A DNA stretch of 64,000 nt, taken from Magnetovibrio sp. PR-2. Lineage in GTDB: Bacteria > Pseudomonadota > Alphaproteobacteria > Rhodospirillales > Magnetovibrionaceae. How positions within the stretch are numbered: the first letter of the stretch is position 1; each line of letters begins with the position of its first letter. Location: assembly GCF_036689815.1 (NCBI RefSeq), contig NZ_JBAHUR010000001.1, positions 333,019-397,018 on the forward strand. Direction: 5' to 3'. A program made the translations under genes and the position numbers. Of the stretch, positions 8,843 to 17,341 are shown piece after piece. The notes under the pieces are model-generated. The model was given only the letters and a program-made list of their open reading frames with translations. It ran no database searches and was not told the origin of the DNA.

Positions 8843-9588
8843 GTGACGCGATAGACCCGCGCCTGCAACCGGCTCTGGATTTGCTCAACGCCGTGCCCTT
8901 GCAGTCGGCCCGACGTGTAACGGACTTGGGCTGTGGGCCGGGAAATGTGCTTCCCTATTTGCGTGAAAGATTTCCGGGGGCAGAACTCAGTGCGGTGGAT
9001 CGCTCCACCGAATGGCTGATGCTGGCGCGTTCGCACCACGGAGATGATTTTGACTGCGTACAAGGCGACATCGCGCGGTGGGAGCCGGACGCGGCCCAAG
9101 ACTTGATTTATGCCAACGCATCGCTGAACCAGCTGCACGATCACAAAAATCTGTTTCCAAAATTGATGGGCTTTTTAAACCCAGGCGGCGTGTTGGCGGT
9201 GCAAATGCCCAATCAATACAAAGAACCCAGCCACACCATCACCTTGGAGATCGCCAAAAACGGCCCCTGGGCCGAACGTCTTGTTCATCTGTTGCCTGAT
9301 GATCCCGTATCTGAAATAGCAAGCTATGAGAAATGGTTGAGCCCGGTCAGTCAATCTCTCAAGATTTGGGAAGACACTTATGGTGAAACGTTGGTGGGTC
9401 GCGATGGGGTGGTGGATTGGGTCTTTGCGACCGATCTGGGGCGCCTGCGCGAAGCCTTGCCCCCTGAACTCAAAGGCCCGTTTCGCACCCAGCTGGCGGA
9501 CAAGTTGCGCGCCGCTTATGCGCCCAAGGCAGACGGCAAGACAGACTTTGGGTTTCGTCGATTGTTTATGGTGGCGACCCGGGGGTGA
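8839..9588 (+). CDS. Trans-aconitate 2-methyltransferase-like protein (copy 2)
   Basis: Paralogue of the preceding gene (249 residues), aligned along its whole length: LTDLGCGAGT against VTDLGCGPGN, SNAVLHWLDDH against ANASLNQLHDH, and MPNQQAEPSHV against MPNQYKEPSHT. It lacks the first 18 or so residues of copy 1. The LHWLDDH segment, close to the substrate site in Tam, differs most, so the two copies may have different acceptors. Overlapping ATGA start; convergent with the diguanylate cyclase gene, with no gap. Confidence 0.82.
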   Translation: MSDAIDPRLQPALDLLNAVPLQSARRVTDLGCGPGNVLPYLRERFPGAELSAVDRSTEWLMLARSHHGDDFDCVQGDIARWEPDAAQDLIYANASLNQLHDHKNLFPKLMGFLNPGGVLAVQMPNQYKEPSHTITLEIAKNGPWAERLVHLLPDDPVSEIASYEKWLSPVSQSLKIWEDTYGETLVGRDGVVDWVFATDLGRLREALPPELKGPFRTQLADKLRAAYAPKADGKTDFGFRRLFMVATRG

Positions 9589-10482
9589 TCAACTGGCTTT
9601 GGCCTTTTGGCGATACATATTGCGATCAGCTTCCAAAAGCGCATTGGTGATGCTTTGTTTGTGGGCATCGAAGACCACATCGCCGATGCTGAGCCCCAGT
9701 TCCCAGTGTGTGTCGGGGGTCAGCGTGTTTAACTCTTCAATCGCATTTTGAATGCGCGCGCGGGTGCGGTCCAAACGCCCGTCTTGCATATTGGTCAATA
9801 GGACCACGAATTCATCGCCGCCGAACCGAAACACCAAATCGCTTTTGCGCACGCTGTTGGTGAGGATGTTGGCGACGGTTTGCAAGGCATCGTCGCCCAC
9901 CATATGGCCGAAGTCGTCATTGATGGTTTTGAAGTTGTCGACATCGATCATCATCAGCCCCAGCAGTTCGTGGCGGCGCTTGGCGTTGGCGATTTCGCGG
10001 TCAATGACTTCGTCGAAAAATTGACGGTTATACAAACCGGTCAGTCCGTCGTGAATGGCCATTTCCCGCAATTTCTGGGCTTTGGTATTGAGGTGAAATA
10101 GCAACACGTTGATGTTTTCCACCAACGCCGTTTCGCGAGAGGTGTGGGCGTGTTGATACACCTCGCATTTCAGGCAAGAGCCCAGCTTTTGGGCAAAGTC
10201 GCCGTCGCTTAAACCATCGCACAGCGTGCCGGCGGTGAGCCAGCAGCGCTCATGGGGGTTGGCGTAAGAAAGACAATCGGTCTTGGTGCAGTCGTTGACG
10301 GTCCAGCAATCGTTGGGACCAGCTAACGTGCGCAATTTGGCCAGGGCTGGAAAAGGGCCCAGGGCACTGTCGGCCTCAATGACGTCGGCGATGAAGGTTT
10401 CCAAATGCGAATTGAGCTTATTCAGAAACGCATCCGGCTGCTTTTCGCAGCTCCGGTCCGGTTTTTGGTTTTTGCTTCCCAT
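9589..10482 (-). CDS. Diguanylate cyclase with cysteine-rich N-terminal sensor
   Basis: Makes cyclic di-GMP from two GTP. The C-terminal GGDEF domain (about residues 135-297) has the intact active site RFGGDEFVVLL and an RxxD inhibitory site (RKSD) exactly five residues before GGDEF, so feedback inhibition is expected. The N-terminal third has no membrane helix but carries a Cys/Trp pattern: CWTVNDCTKTDC, ERCWLTAGTLC, then SCLKCEVY. This two-CW-like pattern recurs in signalling proteins and probably binds metal or an Fe-S cluster. AAGGAAAGAGG precedes the ATG. Confidence 0.9.
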   Translation of the reverse strand: MGSKNQKPDRSCEKQPDAFLNKLNSHLETFIADVIEADSALGPFPALAKLRTLAGPNDCWTVNDCTKTDCLSYANPHERCWLTAGTLCDGLSDGDFAQKLGSCLKCEVYQHAHTSRETALVENINVLLFHLNTKAQKLREMAIHDGLTGLYNRQFFDEVIDREIANAKRRHELLGLMMIDVDNFKTINDDFGHMVGDDALQTVANILTNSVRKSDLVFRFGGDEFVVLLTNMQDGRLDRTRARIQNAIEELNTLTPDTHWELGLSIGDVVFDAHKQSITNALLEADRNMYRQKAKAS

Positions 10483-10779
10483 CCCCCCCCCTCTTTCCTT
10501 GTCTGCGAGAGCAAGGCGCAGCGTCTGAATTGAAGTTCAGATCTTTTTCTTCTCTTAAAAAGTGTAGCACGCCGTGGGAGGGCTGGAAAGTTTAATCAAA
10601 TGAAGTGTATATGCGTACGTCGCAACCAAGATACTTTGGCGCAGGCGTGCCAGTTTTATTGCAATTTAGGTTTTGATCACTTATATTGTGCAGTGCAACA
10701 TGGATTGCAAAACAGGTTTAAACAGGGCAAAGTTTCAAAACCCAACTGACAACAGTGGCATATAGATTGGGGAATCGGT
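10483..10779. other. Intergenic region between diguanylate cyclase and panB
   Basis: No gene is seen. It holds the divergent start regions of the cyclase and panB. A weak hairpin (TCTGAA / TTCAGA, 10526-10543) precedes a T-rich stretch. I see no convincing -35/-10 pair. Confidence 0.5.
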
Positions 10780-11634
10780 ATGAGCACACATAAATCGATC
10801 AATGTCGATGCGGCCATGCGCCGCTTGACCGTTCCGGATATCCGCGCGCACAAGCGCCGCGATGGGGCCGAACCTTTGGTTTGCCTCACGGCCTACACCG
10901 TTTTGACGGCGCGCTTGTTGGACGCGCACACCGATCTTTTGTTGGTGGGGGACAGCCTCGGCATGGTGCTGTATGGGCTGGACAGTACCGTCGGCGTGAC
11001 CATGGACATGATGGTGTTGCACGGGCAAGCCGTGATGCGCGGGGCGAAACGCTCGTGCGTGATTGTCGACATGCCGTTCGGTTCCTACCAAGAAAGCCCC
11101 GAAGTCGCCTTTCGCAATGCGGCCCGCATTATGAAAGACGTGGGCTGCGCCGGTGTGAAGATCGAAGGCGGCGCGGAAATGGCGCCGACCGTGAAATTCC
11201 TGTCTGAGCGCGGCATCCCCGTTTTGGGCCACGTCGGTTTGATGCCCCAATCCGTCAACACCATGGGCGGTTTCAAAGCCCAAGGCCGTGAAGACGATGC
11301 GGCACAAAAAATCATTGATGACGCCAAAGCCTTGGAAGAGGCCGGTGCGTTCGCCGTGGTGGTCGAAGGCACCATGGAACACATCGCGCGCCGCATCACC
11401 GACGAAATCGCGGTTCCCACCATCGGCATCGGCGGCTCGCCCGCCTGCGACGGCCAGATTTTGGTGACCGAAGACATGGCCGGATTGTTCACCGAGTTCA
11501 AACCGAAGTTCGTCAAACGCTATATGGACTTGGGCGGTGGTTTGGCCGAAGCGGCGCGTCAGTATGCTGACGAAGTGCGCACGGGAACCTTCCCCGCTGA
11601 CGAACACTGCTTCGGGGTGAAGAAAAAGTCCTGA
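10780..11634 (+). CDS. panB: 3-methyl-2-oxobutanoate hydroxymethyltransferase
   Basis: First committed step of pantothenate synthesis: adds a hydroxymethyl group from methylene-tetrahydrofolate to ketoisovalerate. The 284-residue protein contains [12 protein letters not shown] (Mg-binding Asp), [20 protein letters not shown] and the active-site Glu region VVVEGTM. GGGGAATCGGT precedes the ATG. The stop codon overlaps the start of panC (TGATG), a coupled pair. Confidence 0.97.
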   Translation: MSTHKSINVDAAMRRLTVPDIRAHKRRDGAEPLVCLTAYTVLTARLLDAHTDLLLVGDSLGMVLYGLDSTVGVTMDMMVLHGQAVMRGAKRSCVIVDMPFGSYQESPEVAFRNAARIMKDVGCAGVKIEGGAEMAPTVKFLSERGIPVLGHVGLMPQSVNTMGGFKAQGREDDAAQKIIDDAKALEEAGAFAVVVEGTMEHIARRITDEIAVPTIGIGGSPACDGQILVTEDMAGLFTEFKPKFVKRYMDLGGGLAEAARQYADEVRTGTFPADEHCFGVKKKS

Positions 11635-12488
11635 TGAGCGTTACGACCGTTCGCACCATTCAAGCGCTGCGCGACCAAGTGAAGGCTTGGCGCAAGGATG
11701 ACCTGTTGGTGGGTGTCGTGCCGACCATGGGCGCGCTGCATGCGGGACATTTGTCGCTGGTTGAGGCCGCACTGTCCACGTGTGAGCGGGTTGTTGTGAC
11801 GTTGTTCGTCAACCCGACCCAATTCGGCGAAGGCGAAGACTTTTCCGTCTATCCCCGCGACGAAGACCGTGACCGGTCCTTGATCGAAGAGCGCGGCGCC
11901 CATGTGTTGTTCGCGCCTAAAGTCGAAGAAATGTATCCGCCGGGCTGCATCACAGAAGTCCACCTGCCGGGTCCTGACCGGATCTTGGAAGGCTTGCACC
12001 GCCCGGGCCATTTCACCGGCGTGGCAACGGTGGTGACGAAGCTTTTGAACCAAGCCCAAGCGGACCATGCCTTTTTTGGGGAAAAAGACTTTCAGCAGCT
12101 GATGGTGATCAAAACCTTGGCGCGCGATTTGTGCATCCCCACGCAAATCCACGGTGTTGAAACCGTGCGCGAAGACGACGGCTTGGCGCTATCGTCGCGC
12201 AATATGTATTTGAACGTTGGTGAGCGCGAAACCGCGCCGATTTTGAACCAAACCCTGCGACAAGTCGCTGCAGACTACCGTGCGGGCGGCGACGGGGCCG
12301 CGTTATGCCGTGCGGCTGCAAAGACCCTCAAAGACGCAGGCTTTGGCCCAGTGGACTACGTCGCCATCGCCGACAGTGTGACGTTCGCGGAACAAAAAAC
12401 TTACGATCCCGCCCACCCCGCGCGCATTTTGGCCGCCGCCAAGCTGGGCCGGGCGCGTTTGATCGACAACATCGCCGTTGATGATTGA
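11634..12488 (+). CDS. panC: Pantothenate synthetase
   Basis: ATP-dependent condensation of pantoate and beta-alanine. The 284-residue protein has the adenylate-forming motifs PTMGALHAGHLSLVEAA (HIGH-like), FVNPTQFG, RPGHFTGVATVVTKLLN, FGEKDFQQL and ALSSRNMYL (KMSKS-like). It is coupled to panB through TGATG. yqaA follows seven bases downstream and may be in the same transcript. Confidence 0.97.
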   Translation: MSVTTVRTIQALRDQVKAWRKDDLLVGVVPTMGALHAGHLSLVEAALSTCERVVVTLFVNPTQFGEGEDFSVYPRDEDRDRSLIEERGAHVLFAPKVEEMYPPGCITEVHLPGPDRILEGLHRPGHFTGVATVVTKLLNQAQADHAFFGEKDFQQLMVIKTLARDLCIPTQIHGVETVREDDGLALSSRNMYLNVGERETAPILNQTLRQVAADYRAGGDGAALCRAAAKTLKDAGFGPVDYVAIADSVTFAEQKTYDPAHPARILAAAKLGRARLIDNIAVDD

Positions 12489-12494
12489 TCGCAG

Positions 12495-12923
12495 ATGAGC
12501 GGTTATCTGGGCCTATTCTTCACCGCCTTCCTGGCCGCCACCATTTTTCCGTTTTCGTCCGAAGCCGTACTTGCAGGGTTGAGTGTTTCCGGCGGGTTCG
12601 AAGCCCTGTGGTTGTGGGGTGTCGCCACGGCGGGCAACACCTTGGGCGCCATGGTGAACTGGGCGCTGGGGCGGTGGTGTTTGCATTGGCAAGACCGGAA
12701 ATGGTTCCCGTTCAAAGCCGATGATCTGGAAAAGGCCGATCGATGGTTTTCCAAGTGGGGCGTGTGGTCGTTGTTGCTGAGCTGGGTGCCGATCATTGGC
12801 GATCCCATCACCTTTGCGGCTGGGTTTTTGCGGGTGAAGTTTTGGCTCTTTAGCGTGTTGGTGCTGATCGCCAAAGGAGGCCGCTATTCAGCGGTTCTCC
12901 TGATCGCTCAGGGCTTCTTATAG
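12495..12923 (+). CDS. yqaA: YqaA-type VTT/DedA-like membrane protein
   Basis: A 142-residue membrane protein with about four hydrophobic segments. It shows the pattern of YqaA: FPFSSEAVLAGL, GNTLGAMVNWALG and SWVPIIGDPITFAAGFLRV. Function unproven; DedA-like relatives are linked to lipid handling and membrane potential. It begins seven bases after panC. The 3' end overlaps the convergent sorbosone-dehydrogenase-like gene by 16 bases. Confidence 0.85.
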   Translation: MSGYLGLFFTAFLAATIFPFSSEAVLAGLSVSGGFEALWLWGVATAGNTLGAMVNWALGRWCLHWQDRKWFPFKADDLEKADRWFSKWGVWSLLLSWVPIIGDPITFAAGFLRVKFWLFSVLVLIAKGGRYSAVLLIAQGFL

Positions 12924-14023
12924 CTCACCCGGTAAATTAAACCTGCGCCGTCGTCACTGATCAACAGCGATCCGTCCGGCAAGTCTTCCACATCCACGGG
13001 CCGTCCCCAAACGTCTTCGTTGGGGCGCAGCCAGCCTTCGATGAAAGGCTCTTTGCCGAGCGCTTGTCCGGCATCATTGAAGCGAATGCGCATGATGCGG
13101 TACCCCACAGGGATCGAGCGGTTCCACGAGCCATGTTGCGCCACAAAGGCGTCATGGCGGTAGTCTTCGGGGAACATGTCGCCTTCGTAAAAATCTACGC
13201 CCAAGGGGGCCACGTGGGCTTGGAATTTGATCTGGGGTTTGACGGTGCCTTGGGGTGGGGACAAGAGCTTAAATTGCGGCGTGCGGTCTTCACCACCGCC
13301 AAACCAAGGAAAGCCATAGTGCGCGCCCAGGCCTTCTAAGGCATTGAGTTCGTCCGGCGGACTGTCATCCCCCATGCCGTCCGCGCCGTTGTCGGTGAAA
13401 AAGATCTGCCCCGTTTGGGGGTTTACATCCAACCCAACCGTGTTGCGCACGCCGGTGGCGGCAATTTCAGGCTGGCCCCATTTGCCGGGGGTGAACTTTA
13501 AGATGGTGCCTTCCAGTCCATGTAGGCTACAGACATTGCACGCAGCGCCGACGCCCATATACAGTGCGCCGTCCGCCCCGAACGTCATGTAGCGATACCC
13601 ATGCCAAGATTTGTCGGGCAGGCCGTCAAACAACACCTCAGGCGTCTGTCCCGCCAGTGCATCGATGGCGGGGACGTGGTAGCGCGTCAGCCGATTTTGC
13701 TCACCGACATAAAGATAGCCGTCTTTCCACGCAATGCCATTGGCGGCCTTAAGCCCCGAAAGGACCGGATAGGTTGGACGCAATCCGTCGTCGTCGCTGA
13801 GCGGTATGGCGTAGATGGTGTCGCGCCGCGTGCTGACAAAAACCACACCCAGTTGTGGGGCGAAGTCTATGGCACGCGCGCCTCGGGCACGGGCGAAAAC
13901 CTCAATGGAAAATCCGGGGGGCAGTTTTAAATCCTGCACCCACGATTGCGCGGTTACGGGCTTGGGCTGGTACGTCAATAGCCCGAGACCAATCAGAAAA
14001 GCTGTAAAAAAATGATGTTTCAT
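12908..14023 (-). CDS. L-sorbosone/PQQ-type sugar dehydrogenase-like exported protein
   Basis: Predicted six-bladed beta-propeller enzyme of the glucose/sorbosone dehydrogenase family, exported to the periplasm. The reading frame extends upstream to 14209, but the start at 14023 (MKHHFFTAFLIGLGLLT) gives a clean signal peptide ending near PVTAQ and excludes the terminator of the next gene. The 371 residues show KLPPGFSIEVFARARGARAI, GLEGTILKFTPG, GVRNTVGLDVNP, PPDELNAL, FVAQHGSWNRS and the closing ISDDGAGLIYRVSY. A CNVC pair in GVGAACNVCSLHG may form a disulfide. Substrate unknown. Confidence 0.85.
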   Translation of the reverse strand: MKHHFFTAFLIGLGLLTYQPKPVTAQSWVQDLKLPPGFSIEVFARARGARAIDFAPQLGVVFVSTRRDTIYAIPLSDDDGLRPTYPVLSGLKAANGIAWKDGYLYVGEQNRLTRYHVPAIDALAGQTPEVLFDGLPDKSWHGYRYMTFGADGALYMGVGAACNVCSLHGLEGTILKFTPGKWGQPEIAATGVRNTVGLDVNPQTGQIFFTDNGADGMGDDSPPDELNALEGLGAHYGFPWFGGGEDRTPQFKLLSPPQGTVKPQIKFQAHVAPLGVDFYEGDMFPEDYRHDAFVAQHGSWNRSIPVGYRIMRIRFNDAGQALGKEPFIEGWLRPNEDVWGRPVDVEDLPDGSLLISDDGAGLIYRVSYKKP

Positions 14024-14063
14024 AGTGATCGATATATGGGATTTAAGAGCGTCTTCACCAAAT

Positions 14064-14101
14064 AAAAAAAACGCCCGCAACCTCGGGGCTGCGGGCGTTT
14101 T
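14064..14101 (-). terminator. Terminator after the FadL-family gene
   Basis: A 12-bp perfect stem (14068-14079 with 14090-14101, AAAACGCCCGCA) and, on the minus strand, a run of Ts after the stem. It sits 20 bases downstream of the FadL stop. Confidence 0.88.
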
Positions 14102-14120
14102 ATTCGGTGCGTTCGTCAGC

Positions 14121-15392
14121 CTAGAAGCTATAGGTATAACCGACGTCGAAGTTCCACTGATCCATTTGCAGATCAATGGTGTTTCCGTTGTGGTTCGCGT
14201 TGTTGTCATTGGACGTCATGTTGCTGAAAGCTCGCGTCACGGCGAGGCCGACTTCATGGCCGGAGCCAATTTTGTAGGTGCCGCCTGCGCTCAAGTGATA
14301 CTGCGGAACAGCCGGGGCCAAGATGTTGAACATGCCTTCATTTTCTTCGAACGCCATGGAGTTCCAGCTGCCACCTGCGCGCACAGTCATGGCTTCATCC
14401 ATTTCGTACTGAACACCCAATTTGAAGACATCCATGTCATCCCAACCAAAGCCGAGGCCAGTTTTCGTACCCAACTGTGCAGGACCAGTGGTGGCACCAA
14501 CGTTGTTGGTGTTGGAAATGGATTTCACGTCATCATACATGATGCGCTTCCAGTCCAAGGCAACGGTCAAGCCGTCCATAGCTTTGTAAGCTGTAGCAAG
14601 GGTGAAGGACGCGGGGATATCCAAATCGCCACCTTCGGCAAACAGGCCGGAATAGGCGTCAAACTCGGTCATATAGGTGCGGGTGCGATACGTCACGCCC
14701 ATGTCCAACTTATCGGTCATGTTGGCCAGAATGCCGAATGTGGCACCATAGCCGTATGAATAATCATAACCGTTATCCGTCAAACGACGGCTGTTGGATG
14801 ATGCTGTGCCAAAGCCTTGCAGGCCGACGGCTTCGAAGCGCTGTGCGGCGATGGTGGGCGCGATGCCGACGGTCAGGTTGTCACCGACCTTTTGGGAATA
14901 GGTAAACATAAGACCGGTTTGGGCCAAATCGATGCCTGTGCTGGCGCTGGTACAACCGCTAAAGATACAGCCCTTGTAGTTCGTGTTCATGCCACCTGAG
15001 CCGACCAGTGTCACGCCCAGAGAATATTCACCCATGTTCAGGTTTACGCCGGTAGAGGGAATATAGAACCATTCGGAATCACTGTTGTGGGTGCCAGCGG
15101 ATTCTGGGTGGCCGAAGAACACGGCGTCGCCTTCAATCGTTGACTTGCGGCGCGGCGAGAATACAGAAACGCCGAGATCAAAGCGATTGCCAAGGGCGTG
15201 CATGGCAGCCGGGTTGTTGACGGCGGCGAGGGTGTCGAGGCTCATGGCAGAGCCGGCACCGGACATGCCTTTGGATGCATTGCCGTAGCCGTTGGAGAAC
15301 ATGCCGTCGGTCGCCTGCGCGCTGCCGGAAGCGAGCGCCATCATGGCGGTTGCTGCACCGATCATCAGGGTGGGTTTAAAGGCTTTATTCAT
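14121..15392 (-). CDS. FadL/OmpP1-family outer membrane transporter
   Basis: Outer-membrane beta-barrel for hydrophobic compounds such as long-chain fatty acids or hydrocarbons. From 15392 it has a signal peptide (MNKAFKPTLMIGAATAMMAL, cleavage after SAQA), then the FadL-like N-terminal hatch with NPAAMHALGNRFDLGVSVFS, repeated amphipathic strands, and a C-terminal aromatic residue (VGYTYSF) recognised by the Bam machinery. GGGGGAAACCTTT precedes the ATG; the longer frame to 15473 has no matching signal peptide. Length 423 residues, normal. Monocistronic: it has its own terminator. Confidence 0.92.
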   Translation of the reverse strand: MNKAFKPTLMIGAATAMMALASGSAQATDGMFSNGYGNASKGMSGAGSAMSLDTLAAVNNPAAMHALGNRFDLGVSVFSPRRKSTIEGDAVFFGHPESAGTHNSDSEWFYIPSTGVNLNMGEYSLGVTLVGSGGMNTNYKGCIFSGCTSASTGIDLAQTGLMFTYSQKVGDNLTVGIAPTIAAQRFEAVGLQGFGTASSNSRRLTDNGYDYSYGYGATFGILANMTDKLDMGVTYRTRTYMTEFDAYSGLFAEGGDLDIPASFTLATAYKAMDGLTVALDWKRIMYDDVKSISNTNNVGATTGPAQLGTKTGLGFGWDDMDVFKLGVQYEMDEAMTVRAGGSWNSMAFEENEGMFNILAPAVPQYHLSAGGTYKIGSGHEVGLAVTRAFSNMTSNDNNANHNGNTIDLQMDQWNFDVGYTYSF

Positions 15393-15694
15393 AAAGGTTT
15401 CCCCCTTCTGGGCCGATCCGGGTTGTGAAACCGTGGATGGTGGGCCGCTAAATTGTTTTGTGTCGAGCCCCAAACGTTTTTTGACGTTTTTGCTTTTATG
15501 GTTGGTGCTCAGTCATCGTGTTCCCTGTAAGGATGCAAGTTTGTACCACAGCTGATCAAAAATTAAGTAGTACACATATACCACATTCGAATTTATCTAA
15601 TATGTTGCATTTATGTCATAGTTATAATGTGTTAGAACTCAGATTTGTAAGGGTATTCCCGAAGTTGGTTTCGGGGAAACCCGCAAATACACAA
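15393..15694. other. AT-rich intergenic region upstream of the FadL gene
   Basis: No gene is found on either strand. It is strongly AT-rich between about 15540 and 15660, unlike its surroundings, and must hold the FadL promoter on the minus strand. I do not see a clear -35/-10 or -24/-12 pair. Confidence 0.5.
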
Positions 15695-15727
15695 CAAAAA
15701 ACGCCGCCCACTGGGGACGGCGTTTTT
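15695..15727 (-). terminator. Terminator after the lipoprotein gene
   Basis: A GC-rich stem (ACGCCG-CCC with GGG-A-CGGCGT, one bulged base) flanked by A-rich and T-rich runs, 19 bases after the stop of the minus-strand gene. It could work in both directions. Confidence 0.8.
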
Positions 15728-15745
15728 CGAAAAGAAGCGGTTGGC

Positions 15746-16903
15746 TTAGCGCAGGTAGAGGTGAACCTCATTGCTTTGTGCCGCGTTTAGGGTTTTGCCG
15801 GACACCGCAACGCGGGCAGGTGGCAGACCCATTTCCGTCAAGGCGCGCAACACGTCTTCGGCGTGGCGGCGCGCTTTGGTGGAGTTCAAAGCCACACGGG
15901 CGGGCCCACCTGAGGCCGGAGCCACAGCGACCAAGTCAAACGCAGCGTTGGGGCGGCGTTCGAGAACTTTGCCGACCGCGTTGTACAGCGCTTGTTGATA
16001 GGGAACCTTTTCACGGTCAAAGCGGATCACCACCAGCGGGCGGCGGCCGGATGTATCCATGGGCTTGCCGGCAATGGCGCCCGGACCGGCAGCGGTCTTG
16101 GCGACGTTGGATAGGCTTGCGCCGAAAATTTCACCCGTTTTGATGCCAGCGGCCAAGGTGTTCAGGTTCGAACGTTCCGTGGCGACATAGTTGCTTTGGC
16201 GGCGAATGTCTTCGGTGGTTTCTTTGAGCAAGCGGTCGATCAAAACAACGGTTTGATCCACTTCGTCTTGCAAAATGGCCAATTGACGGTGGTCTTCGTC
16301 AACCGCACCGGACACGCCAAAGGCGGCGGCGGTGGATTCAGACAAATAAGAAGACATGGTGGACATGCCCGCGACCGCAGTCGCCAGCTTGTTCATCGAC
16401 GCGATGCCGACGTTCAAGTTGTCCAGCGACACCTGTGCGCCATTAAATTGTTGAACCAAGATCGGGTTGCCCGGCGTGGTGCCCACTTGCAAGCGGGAAT
16501 TCACGGCGGCAACGGTGCCGTGGTAATTCTGCGCACTGGCGATCATATCGGCACGCAACGTTTGCAATTGACCGTTATGGGTGCTGACCTGTTCTTGCAG
16601 GCGTTGCAGTTCGGACCGCAGCTCGATGACCTTGCGACCGACGAAGGTGCCGGTGTCTTGGCCCGGCGTGACGCCGACGGGCTCAAAGTTCGTGGTCCCC
16701 AAAAGAGGCGGCTGAGCAACCCCGCTGGTGTTTGCCACGGTTTGGGTCGGAGCCGCCGAAGCGGGTTGTGCCGCAGCACTCGGAGTATCCGAGGCCGGAT
16801 CTTCACCCGTCAAAGAAGGCCACAGGGCAGATTCAGAAAAAGAGCAGGCCGGCAATATAACTGCAGCCCCCACGATCAGTGCCCGGAACTTGGAAAAATC
16901 CAT
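15746..16903 (-). CDS. Lipoprotein with OmpA-like C-terminal domain
   Basis: A 385-residue envelope protein. The N-terminus is a lipoprotein signal (MDFSKFRALIVGAAVILPAC, lipid attachment at Cys20). A low-complexity Ala/Pro/Ser region follows. The helical middle (about residues 80-270, with QTVVLIDRLLKETTEDIRRQ) probably forms a coiled coil. The last 100 residues (PLVVIRFDREKVPYQQALYN, KARRHAEDVLRALTEMGLPP, VHLYLR) resemble the OmpA peptidoglycan-binding fold. It could tether the envelope to the cell wall, by analogy only. It has its own terminator. Confidence 0.75.
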   Translation of the reverse strand: MDFSKFRALIVGAAVILPACSFSESALWPSLTGEDPASDTPSAAAQPASAAPTQTVANTSGVAQPPLLGTTNFEPVGVTPGQDTGTFVGRKVIELRSELQRLQEQVSTHNGQLQTLRADMIASAQNYHGTVAAVNSRLQVGTTPGNPILVQQFNGAQVSLDNLNVGIASMNKLATAVAGMSTMSSYLSESTAAAFGVSGAVDEDHRQLAILQDEVDQTVVLIDRLLKETTEDIRRQSNYVATERSNLNTLAAGIKTGEIFGASLSNVAKTAAGPGAIAGKPMDTSGRRPLVVIRFDREKVPYQQALYNAVGKVLERRPNAAFDLVAVAPASGGPARVALNSTKARRHAEDVLRALTEMGLPPARVAVSGKTLNAAQSNEVHLYLR

Positions 16904-17212
16904 TTCGCGCGTTCGCCTTTAAACTTGGTACCTAGTCAATCCAGGAAACGTATCCCCCAGATGCAAAGCTGAAATCATTCAAAACAATGTATTGTCCAGC
17001 CTTACAGCAATTTTGCAGCGATCTTAACGAATGCCAAAAGCGGCGGCAAGGCCCGATTTCATTAATTAGTATTTGCCTCTAACTCTTTATAATTCGTGAA
17101 AACAGGCCCTGGCGTACAACAATGGAAAAAAAAGCGTCATCTTCCTCTTGCAAAGGGCTGCGGGCTGAGTTAGTTTCCGCCCGCTTCTGACGGATAACGT
17201 CACAAGCACCTT
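16904..17212. other. Intergenic region upstream of tRNA-Arg
   Basis: No gene is found. The first part holds the minus-strand start region of the lipoprotein gene. A candidate tRNA promoter reads TTGCAA (17148-17153), 17-base spacer, TAGTTT (17171-17176), about 37 bases before the tRNA. A TATAAT at 17088-17093 lacks a good -35 partner. Confidence 0.5.
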
Positions 17213-17289
17213 GGACCCTTAGCTCAGCTGGATAGAGCATCTGACTACGAATCAGAAGGTCGGGCGTTCGAATCGCTCAGGGTCCGCCA
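17213..17289 (+). tRNA. tRNA-Arg (anticodon ACG)
   Basis: A 77-base cloverleaf: acceptor GGACCCT with AGGGTCC, D stem GCTC/GAGC, anticodon stem TCTGA/TCAGA with loop CTACGAA (anticodon ACG, read as inosine-CG after deamination), T stem GGGCG/CGCTC with one G-U pair and loop TTCGAAT. The CCA end is encoded (17287-17289). A terminator follows within ten bases, so it is transcribed alone. Confidence 0.97.
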
Positions 17290-17296
17290 TCCATTC

Positions 17297-17330
17297 AAAA
17301 GGCCGGTTGCCACCATGCAACCGGCCTTTT
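17297..17330. terminator. Bidirectional terminator between tRNA-Arg and the PSD-like gene
   Basis: A 14-bp perfect stem (AAAAGGCCGGTTGC, 17297-17310 with 17317-17330) with a six-base loop. It has T-rich 3' flanks on the plus strand and an A-run in the stem base, so it can serve both the tRNA (+) and the convergent PSD-like gene (-). Confidence 0.88.
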
Positions 17331-17341
17331 GTTTTACAGAT

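Noticed and set aside
17213..17289. tRNA-Arg as attachment site of an integrated element
   Set aside because: No recombinase gene lies beside it, no repeat of its 3' end was seen nearby, and the neighbouring genes have host-like composition. The only recombinase is 43 kb away and has its own repeats.
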